64,000 bases of DNA from Eudoraea adriatica DSM 19308 (GCF_000382125.1 NZ_KB907556.1:1-64000), one strand, 5' to 3'. Shown: positions 1 through 9,568, numbered from the stretch's first letter. Program-made: numbers and translations. Notes: generated by a model not told the origin, from the sequence alone.

Positions 1-2
1 GA

Positions 3-1961
3 ATGATAAAAAATTACCTAATAAATAATGCTCATAGATATGCCTCTAGATGGCTTGTTCTAGGAGTTGATATACTATTAATATGCATTTCATTTGTTTT
101 ATCTTATATAATAAGATTTAATCTTACCCTAAATTTTGACACAGACCGTTTGTTTATACAATTGCCCTACGTTGCTTTTATAGCTGGGACTGCTTTTATC
201 GTTACGGGATCATACAAAGGTGTTATAAGGCATACCGGAATCAGGGATGTATATAACATATTTAACGCCATATGTCTTTTCAGCATTCTAACCATATTTT
301 TGGTGATAATTAACAGACAGACAAATTTCATGGAACATTTTACTATTCCATTGTCCATAATTATTATCCACAGTTTAATAAGTTTTATTGCACTTATAAC
401 GTCGCGATACATTTTTAAAACCTTGTATCACAAATTGATGCGTGGTTACAAAACATATAAAAATGTACTTATATATGGTGCTGGTGAAGCCGGTTTATTG
501 ACCTTCAATGCCCTAACAGACCATACTGCAAGCGATTCAAAGGTGGTAGGCTATATAGATGATGACCTTAAGAAAGTGGGGAAGAATTTAAATGGGGTAA
601 GAGTTTATTCCAGAGAAGAAATCACTAAGATATTTATAGTTAAAAGGAATATTAGTGAAATTATTATTTCTATTCATAATGAAGATAGTACTTTTTTGAA
701 GGACCTGGTTGAAAGTTTGGTTGAATTTCAGATTAAGGTAAAAATCGTACCACCTGTTGACGACTGGATTAATGGAAAGTTAAAAGTATCTCAGATTAAA
801 CAAGTAGAGATAGAGGATTTGCTTAACAGGGTACCTATAAATATAAAAAACTCCAAAATTACCAAAGAGCTTGAAGATCGTGTAATTATGGTTACCGGAG
901 GTGCCGGATCAATTGGAAGTGAGCTTGTTAGGCAAATTGCTAATTTTAGTTATAAGTCCCTTATCATAATTGATCAGGCAGAGTCGCCTCTTTACGATTT
1001 ACAACAGGAACTAAAACAAAAAGGCATTCACAACTTTATTCCTATAGTTTCTGATATTCGGGATAAAAACAGAATGAATACTTTCTTCCAGGAGTATAGG
1101 CCAAATATTGTTTTCCACGCAGCTGCATATAAGCATGTTCCCTTAATGGAATATAACCCCTATGAGGCCATAAAAATTAATATTGCAGGCACCAAAATGT
1201 TGGTCGATCTGTCCTCAAACTATAATGTGGATAAATTTATATTTGTTTCCACAGATAAAGCGGTTAATCCTACAAATGTCATGGGGGCGACCAAAAGAAT
1301 TGCCGAGATGTATATAAGTTGTAAGCATCGTGAAAGCAAAACCAAATTTATAACTACAAGATTTGGAAATGTTTTGGGTTCTAATGGTTCAGTTATTCCA
1401 TTATTTAAGAAGCAAATCGAAAAAGGAGGGCCCCTTACCGTTACTCATAGGGATATTACAAGATATTTTATGACTATTTCCGAGGCGTCCCAATTGGTGC
1501 TGGAAGCTGGAGCAATGGGTAATGGAGGTGAGATTTTTATTTTTGATATGGGAAAATCTGTTAGAATCTTTGATTTAGCTAAAAACATGATTAAACTTTC
1601 TGGCTTGAAATATCCTGAAGATATAGACATAAAAATTACAGGCTTACGTCCTGGTGAAAAATTATATGAGGAACTATTGGCATCCGGAGAAAATACCTTA
1701 CCAACCTATCATAAGAAAATTATGATCAGTAAAGTTAGGGATTTGGATTATTCGGATGTTAAGTCAAAAATTGATGAGTTATGTGTTTCGAACATGTTCT
1801 TAAATACTGATATTGTAGAGCTGATGAAAAATATTGTACCGGAATATGTTTCCAATAATTCTGAGTTCTGCGTACTTGACCAAAAAAAAATTAATGATAA
1901 AAAAATAGTTAAAGATTCTAATTTTGATAATAAAGAGGACAGGAAAATATTCCAATCATAA
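3..1961 (+). CDS. Membrane-bound nucleoside-diphosphate-sugar epimerase/4,6-dehydratase (WbpM/CapD family)
   Basis: This is a 652-residue member of the large membrane-bound UDP-GlcNAc 4,6-dehydratase family (WbpM, CapD), which makes deoxy-sugar precursors for capsule, exopolysaccharide or O-antigen. About four hydrophobic helices fill residues 15-150. A first Rossmann fold starts with YGAGEAG near 157, and the catalytic Rossmann domain starts with TGGAGSIG at 298-305. The motif S416-T-D-K followed by NVMGATK places Met427 and Lys431 where ordinary short-chain enzymes have Tyr and Lys, the SMK arrangement known from WbpM. The acidic, charged C-terminal 30 residues look unstructured. The ATG two bases inside the window gives a normal N-terminus, so the gene is probably complete. 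It precedes the export genes and shares their direction. The exact sugar product is unknown. Confidence 0.93.
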   Translation: MIKNYLINNAHRYASRWLVLGVDILLICISFVLSYIIRFNLTLNFDTDRLFIQLPYVAFIAGTAFIVTGSYKGVIRHTGIRDVYNIFNAICLFSILTIFLVIINRQTNFMEHFTIPLSIIIIHSLISFIALITSRYIFKTLYHKLMRGYKTYKNVLIYGAGEAGLLTFNALTDHTASDSKVVGYIDDDLKKVGKNLNGVRVYSREEITKIFIVKRNISEIIISIHNEDSTFLKDLVESLVEFQIKVKIVPPVDDWINGKLKVSQIKQVEIEDLLNRVPINIKNSKITKELEDRVIMVTGGAGSIGSELVRQIANFSYKSLIIIDQAESPLYDLQQELKQKGIHNFIPIVSDIRDKNRMNTFFQEYRPNIVFHAAAYKHVPLMEYNPYEAIKINIAGTKMLVDLSSNYNVDKFIFVSTDKAVNPTNVMGATKRIAEMYISCKHRESKTKFITTRFGNVLGSNGSVIPLFKKQIEKGGPLTVTHRDITRYFMTISEASQLVLEAGAMGNGGEIFIFDMGKSVRIFDLAKNMIKLSGLKYPEDIDIKITGLRPGEKLYEELLASGENTLPTYHKKIMISKVRDLDYSDVKSKIDELCVSNMFLNTDIVELMKNIVPEYVSNNSEFCVLDQKKINDKKIVKDSNFDNKEDRKIFQS

Positions 1962-1995
1962 TTTTTCATTATACTTGTAGAAATAACTAAGAATT

Positions 1996-2787
1996 ATGAT
2001 CTTAAGAAAATACATTTTACATTATTCGTCCCTATTATTGCTATCTTGTTTATTATTACTTTCTTCCTGTGGTGCTTCGAGAGAGGAAGTAGTTTATTTT
2101 CAGGATACTGGTAATTTTGAAACAATTGTGGATAATAATAAGTCTGTTACTAAATTTAAAACAGATGACCTGGTTTCCATACATATTTCATCTTTAGACC
2201 CTGAGGCGAGTGTACCTTTTAACCTAATTCGGGGCCAATCTGAAGGTGGTATAGTGGCGGAGCAGGTGGATTATCTTATTGACCAGGATGGAATGATAGA
2301 TTTCCCCGTTATCGGTAAGATAAAAATAGGAGGACTGTCCCCAGATGAAGTTAGAACCATGCTTCGAGACCAACTTTCTGATTATTTGAAAGATCCTATA
2401 ATTAATATAAGATTGCGCAATTTTACGGTTACATGTTTAGGTGCCGTAAATAACCCTGGGACTTATCAGGTAGACGGAGAAAGAATCACAATTTTAGAAG
2501 CATTGGGTCTTGCAGGAGATTTGTCTATAAGAGGAGTTAGAAACAATGTTTTGGTAATCCGTGATTTTGACGGGACTAAGGTCTATACACGTATTGACCT
2601 TACCTCTAAGAACGTATCCAAATCACCCGTTTTTTATCTTACACAGAATGATGTAGTCTATGTTGAGCCTAATAAATCCGGAATCAAAGAAACTGTGCTC
2701 GATCAAAGGGCGGTTATTTATGTCACCTTATTTTCTCTTTTAGTTACTTCTGCTGTATTGGTAATTACTAGGTACACGGGTCCCTAA
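1996..2787 (+). CDS. Polysaccharide export lipoprotein (Wza/GumB-like, SLBB domain)
   Basis: This is a 263-residue outer-membrane polysaccharide export protein. A lipoprotein signal ends in LSSC with the acylated Cys25. The polysaccharide-export domain follows at roughly residues 45-140, with the typical VDYLIDQDGMIDFPVIGKI segment. An SLBB domain (TCLGAVNNPGTYQV onward) spans roughly 143-220. A single hydrophobic helix near 240-258 is followed by only a few residues, as in Bacteroidota Wza-like proteins. It is expected to form the outer-membrane channel working with the downstream Wzc-like kinase. It lies 34 bases after the dehydratase and 41 bases before the kinase gene, which suggests one transcript. 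Confidence 0.93.
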   Translation: MILRKYILHYSSLLLLSCLLLLSSCGASREEVVYFQDTGNFETIVDNNKSVTKFKTDDLVSIHISSLDPEASVPFNLIRGQSEGGIVAEQVDYLIDQDGMIDFPVIGKIKIGGLSPDEVRTMLRDQLSDYLKDPIINIRLRNFTVTCLGAVNNPGTYQVDGERITILEALGLAGDLSIRGVRNNVLVIRDFDGTKVYTRIDLTSKNVSKSPVFYLTQNDVVYVEPNKSGIKETVLDQRAVIYVTLFSLLVTSAVLVITRYTGP

Positions 2788-2828
2788 ATTCAGTTAGTAA
2801 TTTTTTTAAAATACTTTACCTACATATA

Positions 2829-5213
2829 ATGGAATCTAATTATTCAAGTTTTTCAGATGACAATAAACTCGATTTTAAAGAACTGATCAGGCCATATCTG
2901 AGGCACTGGAAATGGTTCGTTTTTTCCTTGGTATTTGCAATAGCCTTATCATTATTTTATTTCAGATATGCTACCCCCTTATTTGAGGTAGAAGCTAAAA
3001 TACAGATTTTGGCTGATGATGCTAATTCGAATTTGAGCACTTTTAGTGATTTGCAGAAATTAACTGGGGGGAAAAATGCAAGCATCGTGGATGAAATTGA
3101 AATTCTAGCTTCCAGATCAAATATAGTAGAAGTAGTAAAGGAATTGGGTTTAAATATTTCTGTTATTGCAAAGGGGGATATTAAAAAAGCCGTAGTTTAT
3201 GAGAAACCTCCTTTCAAAATTAACTTTTTGGTTCCTGATTCTCTGATTTATCTAGCAAAAAGTACTTTCCAAATTGAAGTTCTTTCAGAAACCAGTTTTT
3301 CTTTTAAAGAAGAGGAAGACTTGTCGGCTAAGAATTATAGTTTTGGAAATACGATAAATTCCAGTGTTGGCGAATTTGTTTTGTTACCTAACGCGGCTCA
3401 GATGACCCATTATGCGGGAAATGAATATGAAATATGGATTACCCCTATTCAGAATGTAGTCCAAACATATCAGGAAAAAATAGAAATTCTATTATTAGAA
3501 GAAGGATCCAATATTGTGTCAATTTCCCTTATGGATGCTGTTGAGAAAAGAGCCTTGGATATAGTCAATATGCTAATTTATATCTATAACCGAAACGCAG
3601 TACAGGATAAAAAGGAAATGGCTGATAAAACCTCAGAATTTATTAATGAACGCATCACAGACATTTATGGTGATCTGTCTACTGTTGATCAAAGTGCTGA
3701 AGATTTTAAAGAGGGAAGAGGAATAACGGATGTTGAATCACAGTCAAATATTAACTTAAATATAGGTGCAGCTAACCGACAAGAATTACAAAATAAGACT
3801 ATTCAATTGAATATAGCCGCATCCATGAAGGATATTGTAGATAATCAAAACGGTTATGAAGTACTACCTTCTAATATTGGATTAGATGATGAATCTATTG
3901 CAAATACTACTGCTCGTTATAACGAATTGGTATTGGAGCGCAACCGTTTGCTAAAAAGTTCAAACGAGAAAAACCCTATTATCGTAAACCTGGATCAACA
4001 ACTCCGGGGATTAAGAAGAAACCTGCAATCAAGTTTAAGCAGTATGACCAATAACCTGAATTTACAGGTAAATAATTTAAGTAGTCAGGTATCAAGTATA
4101 AATGCAAAAATTTATGCTGCACCTGGTAATGAGAGGGCTTTAAGGGATATTACAAGACAACAACAGACAACGGAAGCTTTATATCTTTATTTATTACAAA
4201 AGAGAGAAGAGTCTCAAATCACTTTTGCCTCTGCGGCCCCTAAATCCAAAGTTATCGATCACGCATATCCAATAAGTCCATTTCCTGTTGCACCAAAAAA
4301 ACCTATAATTCTTTTGGCATCGATGATTTTCGGACTACTTCTGCCCTTTTCATTTATTTATTTTAATCAGTTGCTGGATAACAAGGTGCATAATAAGGTT
4401 GATTTGGAAAAACAAGTAGATCCAATTCCTGTTTTTGCAGAATTACCTAAATTATCCAAAAAAGAAAATTCATTGGTGAGAAGTGGAGAGCGCACTGTTT
4501 TAGCGGAATCCCTTCGTATTTTAAGAACGAACTTGGATTACGTTATTAAATCTAAAAAAAAATCTTCAAAGGGAAATATAGTTCTCATTACTTCTAGTGT
4601 ACCTGGGGAGGGAAAGACATTTATATCTTCCAATCTGGCCATGATTTTTGCGAATACAAATAAAAAAGTATTACTTATCGGCGCGGATATCAGAAATCCA
4701 AAGATTTACCAGTTCTATTCGGGAAAAAACATTGATAAATTGGGTAAGGCATACAGGAATAAAGAGAATAAAGGACTCACAGAATATCTTGTGGATCCAA
4801 ATTTAGGTTATAAAGATATCATTTCTTCAATGTTGGTTTATGAACAAACAATTGATATTATTTATTCAGGTAAAATACCACCAAACCCTGCTGATCTTTT
4901 AATGAGTGATAGAATGTCCGAATTATTGGAAGCAGTTAAACTTGATTATGATTATATCTTTGTAGATTCAGCCCCTCTAATGGTAGTTTCAGATACTTTA
5001 TTAATAAGTGAATTGGCAGATCAAATAATATATGTAACTAGAGCCGGAGTCACCGAACTAAAAGTACTCGATTTCCCATTGAAATTATATAAGGAAGGTA
5101 AGCTTAAAGGGTTGTCATTTATTGTCAACGATGTGAAGTCTTCTAACCTGGGCTATGGAGGTAGATATGGATATGGATATGGAAAGTCGGTGAAAAAGTG
5201 GTGGAATATCTAG
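2829..5213 (+). CDS. Wzc-like chain-length determinant / BY-type tyrosine autokinase
   Basis: This 794-residue inner-membrane protein controls polysaccharide chain length and export. A Wzz domain begins with a transmembrane helix near residues 30-48. A long coiled periplasmic region follows, and a second membrane helix lies near 495-512. The cytoplasmic BY-kinase domain has Walker A VPGEGKT at 591-597 (Lys596), a Walker A' block near 616 (LLIGADIRNP) and Walker B FVDSAP near 711. Four tyrosines in the glycine-rich tail (residues 776-784, GYGGRYGYGYG) are the likely autophosphorylation cluster. The kinase works with the Wza-like lipoprotein upstream and is probably dephosphorylated by the PHP phosphatase encoded on the other strand. 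Only five bases separate the two stop codons. Confidence 0.94.
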   Translation: MESNYSSFSDDNKLDFKELIRPYLRHWKWFVFSLVFAIALSLFYFRYATPLFEVEAKIQILADDANSNLSTFSDLQKLTGGKNASIVDEIEILASRSNIVEVVKELGLNISVIAKGDIKKAVVYEKPPFKINFLVPDSLIYLAKSTFQIEVLSETSFSFKEEEDLSAKNYSFGNTINSSVGEFVLLPNAAQMTHYAGNEYEIWITPIQNVVQTYQEKIEILLLEEGSNIVSISLMDAVEKRALDIVNMLIYIYNRNAVQDKKEMADKTSEFINERITDIYGDLSTVDQSAEDFKEGRGITDVESQSNINLNIGAANRQELQNKTIQLNIAASMKDIVDNQNGYEVLPSNIGLDDESIANTTARYNELVLERNRLLKSSNEKNPIIVNLDQQLRGLRRNLQSSLSSMTNNLNLQVNNLSSQVSSINAKIYAAPGNERALRDITRQQQTTEALYLYLLQKREESQITFASAAPKSKVIDHAYPISPFPVAPKKPIILLASMIFGLLLPFSFIYFNQLLDNKVHNKVDLEKQVDPIPVFAELPKLSKKENSLVRSGERTVLAESLRILRTNLDYVIKSKKKSSKGNIVLITSSVPGEGKTFISSNLAMIFANTNKKVLLIGADIRNPKIYQFYSGKNIDKLGKAYRNKENKGLTEYLVDPNLGYKDIISSMLVYEQTIDIIYSGKIPPNPADLLMSDRMSELLEAVKLDYDYIFVDSAPLMVVSDTLLISELADQIIYVTRAGVTELKVLDFPLKLYKEGKLKGLSFIVNDVKSSNLGYGGRYGYGYGKSVKKWWNI

Positions 5214-5218
5214 TGCAA

Positions 5219-5959
5219 TTAATAAAATATGTTAATGGTATTATGTATTAGGGGTAAAACACTTTTTAACATATCTTTTTTAATTTTTACTTCTTTTAAA
5301 TAATCTATCTGCTCTATACGGTGAATATCCGAAGCTATATAATCAAAAAGGCCATGCTCCAATAAATTTAAGGCCACCTTATGTACTTCGGGCCCGTAAT
5401 AATCACTTAAGGATAAAATATTGAGTTGATACTGGATTCCTTTTTTTTTGTACGCAGAATATTTGGCTTTATTGCCATGCCAATACCCATAGCGCTCCGG
5501 ATGCGCCAAAATCGGGAAAAAGCCTTTTTTCATAACACTTTGCGTTGCCTCATCAAAATTTATGGATTGCTGCAAATAAGACATTTCAACCAACAGATAA
5601 CTTTTTCTCATTGGCATTACCCCATCTTGTTCTAATAGCTCTTCAAAATTGTCGTCAATCATATGTTCCGCAGCGGCTTCAATGGAGATATCTTTAAGAC
5701 CATTAGCCAATAACTCATTGGTTAACTCGTCAAGAGATCCTGTAATTGTTTCTCTATTATTGGGATAGAAATTGCTCATAATATGAGGCGTGGCTATCAG
5801 GTTTGTAATCCCAATTTCTTTAAAACCGCGAATAAGCCCTATCGATTCCTTTACATTTTTAGCCCCATCATCTATCCCAGGGAGGATATGGTTATGTATA
5901 TCCACAAAATTCTGGAGATAGTCTACAAGGAATTTTTTCTTACTGAAAATATGAAACAT
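5219..5959 (-). CDS. PHP-domain tyrosine-protein phosphatase (CpsB/CapC/YwqE family)
   Basis: This 246-residue protein is of the metal-dependent bacterial tyrosine phosphatase family that dephosphorylates Wzc/CpsD kinases. The PHP signature is clear: VDIHNHILPGIDDGA (His22, His24), ATPH with His59, LAHPERYG with His153-Glu155-Arg156, and SDIHR near 214. These are the expected metal ligands. There is no signal peptide, so it is cytoplasmic. It is convergent with the kinase gene rather than in its operon, so the two genes must have separate promoters. It may terminate through the opposite gene because no hairpin fits into the five-base gap. Confidence 0.93.
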   Translation of the reverse strand: MFHIFSKKKFLVDYLQNFVDIHNHILPGIDDGAKNVKESIGLIRGFKEIGITNLIATPHIMSNFYPNNRETITGSLDELTNELLANGLKDISIEAAAEHMIDDNFEELLEQDGVMPMRKSYLLVEMSYLQQSINFDEATQSVMKKGFFPILAHPERYGYWHGNKAKYSAYKKKGIQYQLNILSLSDYYGPEVHKVALNLLEHGLFDYIASDIHRIEQIDYLKEVKIKKDMLKSVLPLIHNTINIFY

Positions 5960-6065
5960 GCAATGCCTATTATCAAAGCAAAAGTAGTCTTTAATGCTCT
6001 AAAATAACTACTCGCAGCTATACTAATTAGTCTTGCGTATTCAATATCCATACAATTTAGATTAT

Positions 6066-8786
6066 CTAAGAAATAGCTGCCTGTGCCGCAGCAACCCTGG
6101 CTATTGGCACCCTGAATGGAGAACAGCTTACGTAATTTAATCCAATTCGATTACAGAATTCAACAGAACTTGGTTCGCCACCATGCTCCCCGCAAATACC
6201 TACCTTTAAATCTGATTTCACATTCCTACCCCTTTCCGTACCCATTCTTACTAATTGTCCAACTCCTTCCTGATCGAGAACTTCGAAAGGATCAGAGGTT
6301 AGGATTCCTTCTTTCAAATAGATTTCAAGAAACGAACCGGCATCATCCCTGGAATAGCCGTAAGTCATCTGAGTAAGGTCATTTGTGCCAAAAGAAAAGA
6401 AATCTGCGTGCTCGGCTATTCTGTCGGCCATAAGTGCTGCACGCGGAATTTCAATCATTGTTCCTACAAGGTATTCCACAGTATCTTTTCGCTCCTTAAA
6501 TACTTTTTGAGCCGTAGATCTGATTACCTGTTCCTGTGCTACAAATTCCTTAACTGTACCAACAAGTGGGACCATGATTTCTGGGATTACTGCAATACCC
6601 TTTTCTTTTAAATTTAAAGCAGCCTCTATGATTGCCCTTGTCTGCATTTCGGTAATTTCCGGATAAGTAATACCCAGTCTGCAGCCCCTATGTCCGAGCA
6701 TGGGATTAAATTCATGAAGCTCTGACACTTTATTTTTAACAGCTGCAAGAGATATATGAAGATCTTCCGCCAGTTCTTTTTGGGTTGCCAATTGGTGAGG
6801 AACGAATTCATGTAAAGGCGGATCGAGCAAACGAATGGTTACAGGGAATCCCTGCATAGCCTCAAAAATACCTTCAAAATCTGACCTTTGCATAGGAAGG
6901 AGTTCTTTTAGAGCCACTTTTCTACCTTTTATAGTGTCGGCCAAAATCATTTCCCTCATGGCTCTAATCCTGTCAACTTCAAAAAACATATGCTCAGTCC
7001 TCGTAAGCCCTATACCTTCAGCACCAAAATTACGAGCTGCCGTAGCATCTTTAGGTGTGTCTGCATTCGTACGAACTTTCATTGTGCGATACTTGTCAGA
7101 CAATTCCATAATTTCCGCAAATTCCCCACTCAACTCGGGTTCCATTGTTGGAACTTTACCTTCAATAATATTACCCGTAGTACCATTTAAGGAAATCCAG
7201 TCTCCTTCGTGAAATTCTTTGCCATCAACTCTTAAAACCCTGTTTTTATAATCAATTTTTAGTGCCCCTGCACCAGAAACACAGCATTTACCCATGCCTC
7301 GTGCTACAACCGCTGCGTGGGAAGTCATTCCACCCCTTGCAGTGAGTATACCCCTGGCAATGTTCATGCCTTCCAGATCTTCAGGAGATGTCTCGATCCG
7401 GGTAAGAATGGTATATTTATATTTATCTGCTTCATCGGCGAAAAAAACAATCTGACCGGTAGCTGCGCCGGGAGAAGCAGGTAAGCCCTGCGCAATAATA
7501 TCATCTTTGTTCAGCCCTTTAGGGTCAAATACGGGGTGCAGTAATTCATCCAATTTAATTGGTTCTATGCGCATTAAGGCCTCCTTTTCATCAATCTGAC
7601 CTTCCTTAAGAAGATCTATCGCGATTTTTACCATCGCAGCACCGGTTCTTTTACCATTTCGGGTTTGCAGAATCCACAATTTACCTTCCTGTATGGTAAA
7701 TTCCATATCCTGCATGTCTTTATAGTGTTTTTCCAGTTTTTCCTGATAACCATATAATTCGGAATAAATAGAAGGCATTAGTTCTTCCAGAGAAGGATAG
7801 TCAGCGGCTCTTATAGCTTCTTTAACCTGCGCAAGTTTTGCCCAGCGTTCTGAGCCTAATTTGGTGATTTGCTGCGGTGTTCTTACTCCCGCCACCACAT
7901 CTTCACCCTGTGCATTTATCAAATATTCCCCGTTAAAAACATTTTCTCCGGTTCCTGCATCTCTCGTAAAACAAACCCCGGTTCCTGAATTATTCCCCAT
8001 GTTGCCATAAACCATCGCCTGGACATTAACTGCAGTACCCCAGTCTGCCGGGTATCCGTTCATTTTTCGATAATAAATAGCACGGTCTCCATTCCAGCTA
8101 TCAAATACGGCCATTATTGCGCCCCAAAGCTGATCCCAGGGATCCAACGGAAAATCGTGACCTGTTTGTTTTTTAACTGCATCTTTGAAATCATAAACCA
8201 AATCCTGTAAATCCTGAACAGTAAATTGCGTATCTAATTCTATGTTACGCTTATCTTTAAGGTGCTCCATGATTTCCTCAAAAGGATCTATGTCTTCTTT
8301 GGTCACGGGTTTCATTCCCAAAACAACGCCACCGTACATTTGAATAAACCGACGATAGGAATCCCATGCAAAGCGTTCATTATTTGTTTTTTTTACCAAT
8401 CCGGAAACCACTTCGTCATTAAGTCCAAGATTTAGTACGGTATCCATCATACCAGGCATAGAAACCCTGGCCCCTGAACGAACAGAAATCAACAAAGGAT
8501 TTTCAGGATCACCAAATCTGGTTCCCATAATTTCTTCAATATTTTTAATCGCCTTCTTTACATCTTCCTTTAAATATTTAATAACTTTATTTTTACCCAA
8601 TTCATTATATTCCGTACATACTTCAGTAGTAATAGTGAATCCCGGAGGTACGGGAATTCCAATTGCACTCATTTCGGCAAGATTAGCCCCCTTGCCGCCC
8701 AGTAGGTTTTTCATTTTACTATTTCCATCTGCGGTTTTATTTCCAAACCTGTAGACTCTTGTTTTTACATCGGATACTGTTTCCAT
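6066..8786 (-). CDS. ppdK: Pyruvate, phosphate dikinase
   Basis: This enzyme interconverts pyruvate + ATP + Pi and PEP + AMP + PPi in central carbon metabolism. The protein shows the N-terminal ATP-grasp region (KNLLGGKGANLAEM; SVRSGARVSMPGMMDTVLNL), the phosphohistidine swivel motif GGMTSHAAVVARGMG, and a C-terminal PEP/pyruvate-binding TIM barrel with GTNDLTQM and CGEHGGEP. I chose the ATG at 8786 (METVSD, 906 residues) because the family starts about ten residues before the conserved VYRFGNK block. An upstream in-frame ATG at 8831 would add 15 residues and cannot be excluded. The gene stands alone. The region above it is AT-rich. Confidence 0.95.
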   Translation of the reverse strand: METVSDVKTRVYRFGNKTADGNSKMKNLLGGKGANLAEMSAIGIPVPPGFTITTEVCTEYNELGKNKVIKYLKEDVKKAIKNIEEIMGTRFGDPENPLLISVRSGARVSMPGMMDTVLNLGLNDEVVSGLVKKTNNERFAWDSYRRFIQMYGGVVLGMKPVTKEDIDPFEEIMEHLKDKRNIELDTQFTVQDLQDLVYDFKDAVKKQTGHDFPLDPWDQLWGAIMAVFDSWNGDRAIYYRKMNGYPADWGTAVNVQAMVYGNMGNNSGTGVCFTRDAGTGENVFNGEYLINAQGEDVVAGVRTPQQITKLGSERWAKLAQVKEAIRAADYPSLEELMPSIYSELYGYQEKLEKHYKDMQDMEFTIQEGKLWILQTRNGKRTGAAMVKIAIDLLKEGQIDEKEALMRIEPIKLDELLHPVFDPKGLNKDDIIAQGLPASPGAATGQIVFFADEADKYKYTILTRIETSPEDLEGMNIARGILTARGGMTSHAAVVARGMGKCCVSGAGALKIDYKNRVLRVDGKEFHEGDWISLNGTTGNIIEGKVPTMEPELSGEFAEIMELSDKYRTMKVRTNADTPKDATAARNFGAEGIGLTRTEHMFFEVDRIRAMREMILADTIKGRKVALKELLPMQRSDFEGIFEAMQGFPVTIRLLDPPLHEFVPHQLATQKELAEDLHISLAAVKNKVSELHEFNPMLGHRGCRLGITYPEITEMQTRAIIEAALNLKEKGIAVIPEIMVPLVGTVKEFVAQEQVIRSTAQKVFKERKDTVEYLVGTMIEIPRAALMADRIAEHADFFSFGTNDLTQMTYGYSRDDAGSFLEIYLKEGILTSDPFEVLDQEGVGQLVRMGTERGRNVKSDLKVGICGEHGGEPSSVEFCNRIGLNYVSCSPFRVPIARVAAAQAAIS

Positions 8787-9035
8787 GGGAATATTAAGTT
8801 TAATATAGTTTGACACCGAAATTAGGTCCATTATAGCTTCAATTTTATGACTTATATCATGTATCTGAAAATTGCTTTGGTTATGTAATTAATGTTACAG
8901 TAAAAAGTAAGTATTTCTTAAATGAAGTACTTAGGATTATGAATACTTTAAAAGAAAAAAGGGATTGCTTAATTATTATTATAATAATAAATCAGGATGA
9001 TAAACAATTAAGGTTCTTTGAGATTTTAACTGTAG

Positions 9036-9113
9036 TTACTTCCCGATACAAAAATTTGCAAAAATATTTCCTAAAAGTGCATCGTTGCTTATTTCGCCGT
9101 TAATATCACCAAG
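9036..9113 (-). pseudogene. Remnant of a second mnmE 3' end
   Basis: Read on the minus strand, these 78 bases encode L-GDINGEISNDALLGNIFANFCIGK followed by TAA. This matches the last 25 residues of the intact MnmE encoded at 10522-11943, including its invariant C-terminal FCIGK. At DNA level the copy differs mainly at synonymous third positions, so it was a coding sequence that diverged under selection and is not a recent copy. In-frame similarity stops abruptly: the codon before Leu is a stop (9114-9116). The fragment has the same orientation as the intact gene and lies about 1.49 kb downstream of the intact gene's own tail. Confidence 0.85.
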
Positions 9114-9115
9114 TT

Positions 9116-9533
9116 AGAGATGGCATCATTATGGATGTTCCTTTGGCTATATGGACGCCTATTATGAATTTGCTGAAGCCACGTATTGGAGAGGCCCGTG
9201 ATGTAATTCACATCAATTGTTACCCTTTCTGGAAAGGCTGTGATATGAATTATGCACTCCTGTATATCAAGGACATGTATCAAAGGGCTTTACTTGCGGG
9301 TAATGGAAAAAAGGTGATCATCTTAGAAATGGGCTGGCCCTACCAGGGCCACCAATCTGGAAGGGGCTTAACCCTCCTATGAAAATTGCTTGAAGTACTT
9401 TATGAATATGCAGAAGTGGGTACAGCAAGATTATCTTACAATCTTTTACTTCACTACTTTTGATGAATCCTGGAAAGTAGGAGCCGAGGGACTTGTAGTA
9501 ATCTATTGGGGGTTATGGGACAAGGATGAGTAA
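9116..9533 (+). pseudogene. Frameshifted C-terminal remnant of a GH17-type beta-1,3-glucanase
   Basis: The first reading frame (9116 to about 9370) carries HINCYPFWKG, a spaced run of helix residues and VIILEMGWPYQG, which match the GH17 glucanase blocks ending in the catalytic-Glu motif (E-x-GWP-x-G). A frameshift at about 9365-9375 then moves the reading to frame 3, where 9378-9530 continues with YENCLKYFMNMQKWVQQ, IFYFTTFDESWKVGAEG and YWGLWDKDE before TAA at 9531. These are the expected GH17 C-terminal blocks. The N-terminal half of the enzyme is missing. The first recognisable codon touches the mnmE remnant at 9113. It is a dead gene fragment. The family assignment is by remembered motif order, not by search. 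Confidence 0.7.
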
Positions 9534-9568
9534 TTGAAGTTCTAGATTCATTTACGCTCATAAAAAGA

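Noticed and set aside
6835-7212. 125-residue plus-strand frame inside ppdK
   Set aside because: It is antisense to the conserved ppdK core, has no start context or family pattern, and is explained by codon bias of the real gene.
9089-9283. 64-residue minus-strand frame over the mnmE and GH17 remnants
   Set aside because: It crosses the junction of two remnants in the wrong frame for both. The in-frame mnmE tail and the plus-strand GH17 blocks explain the sequence better.
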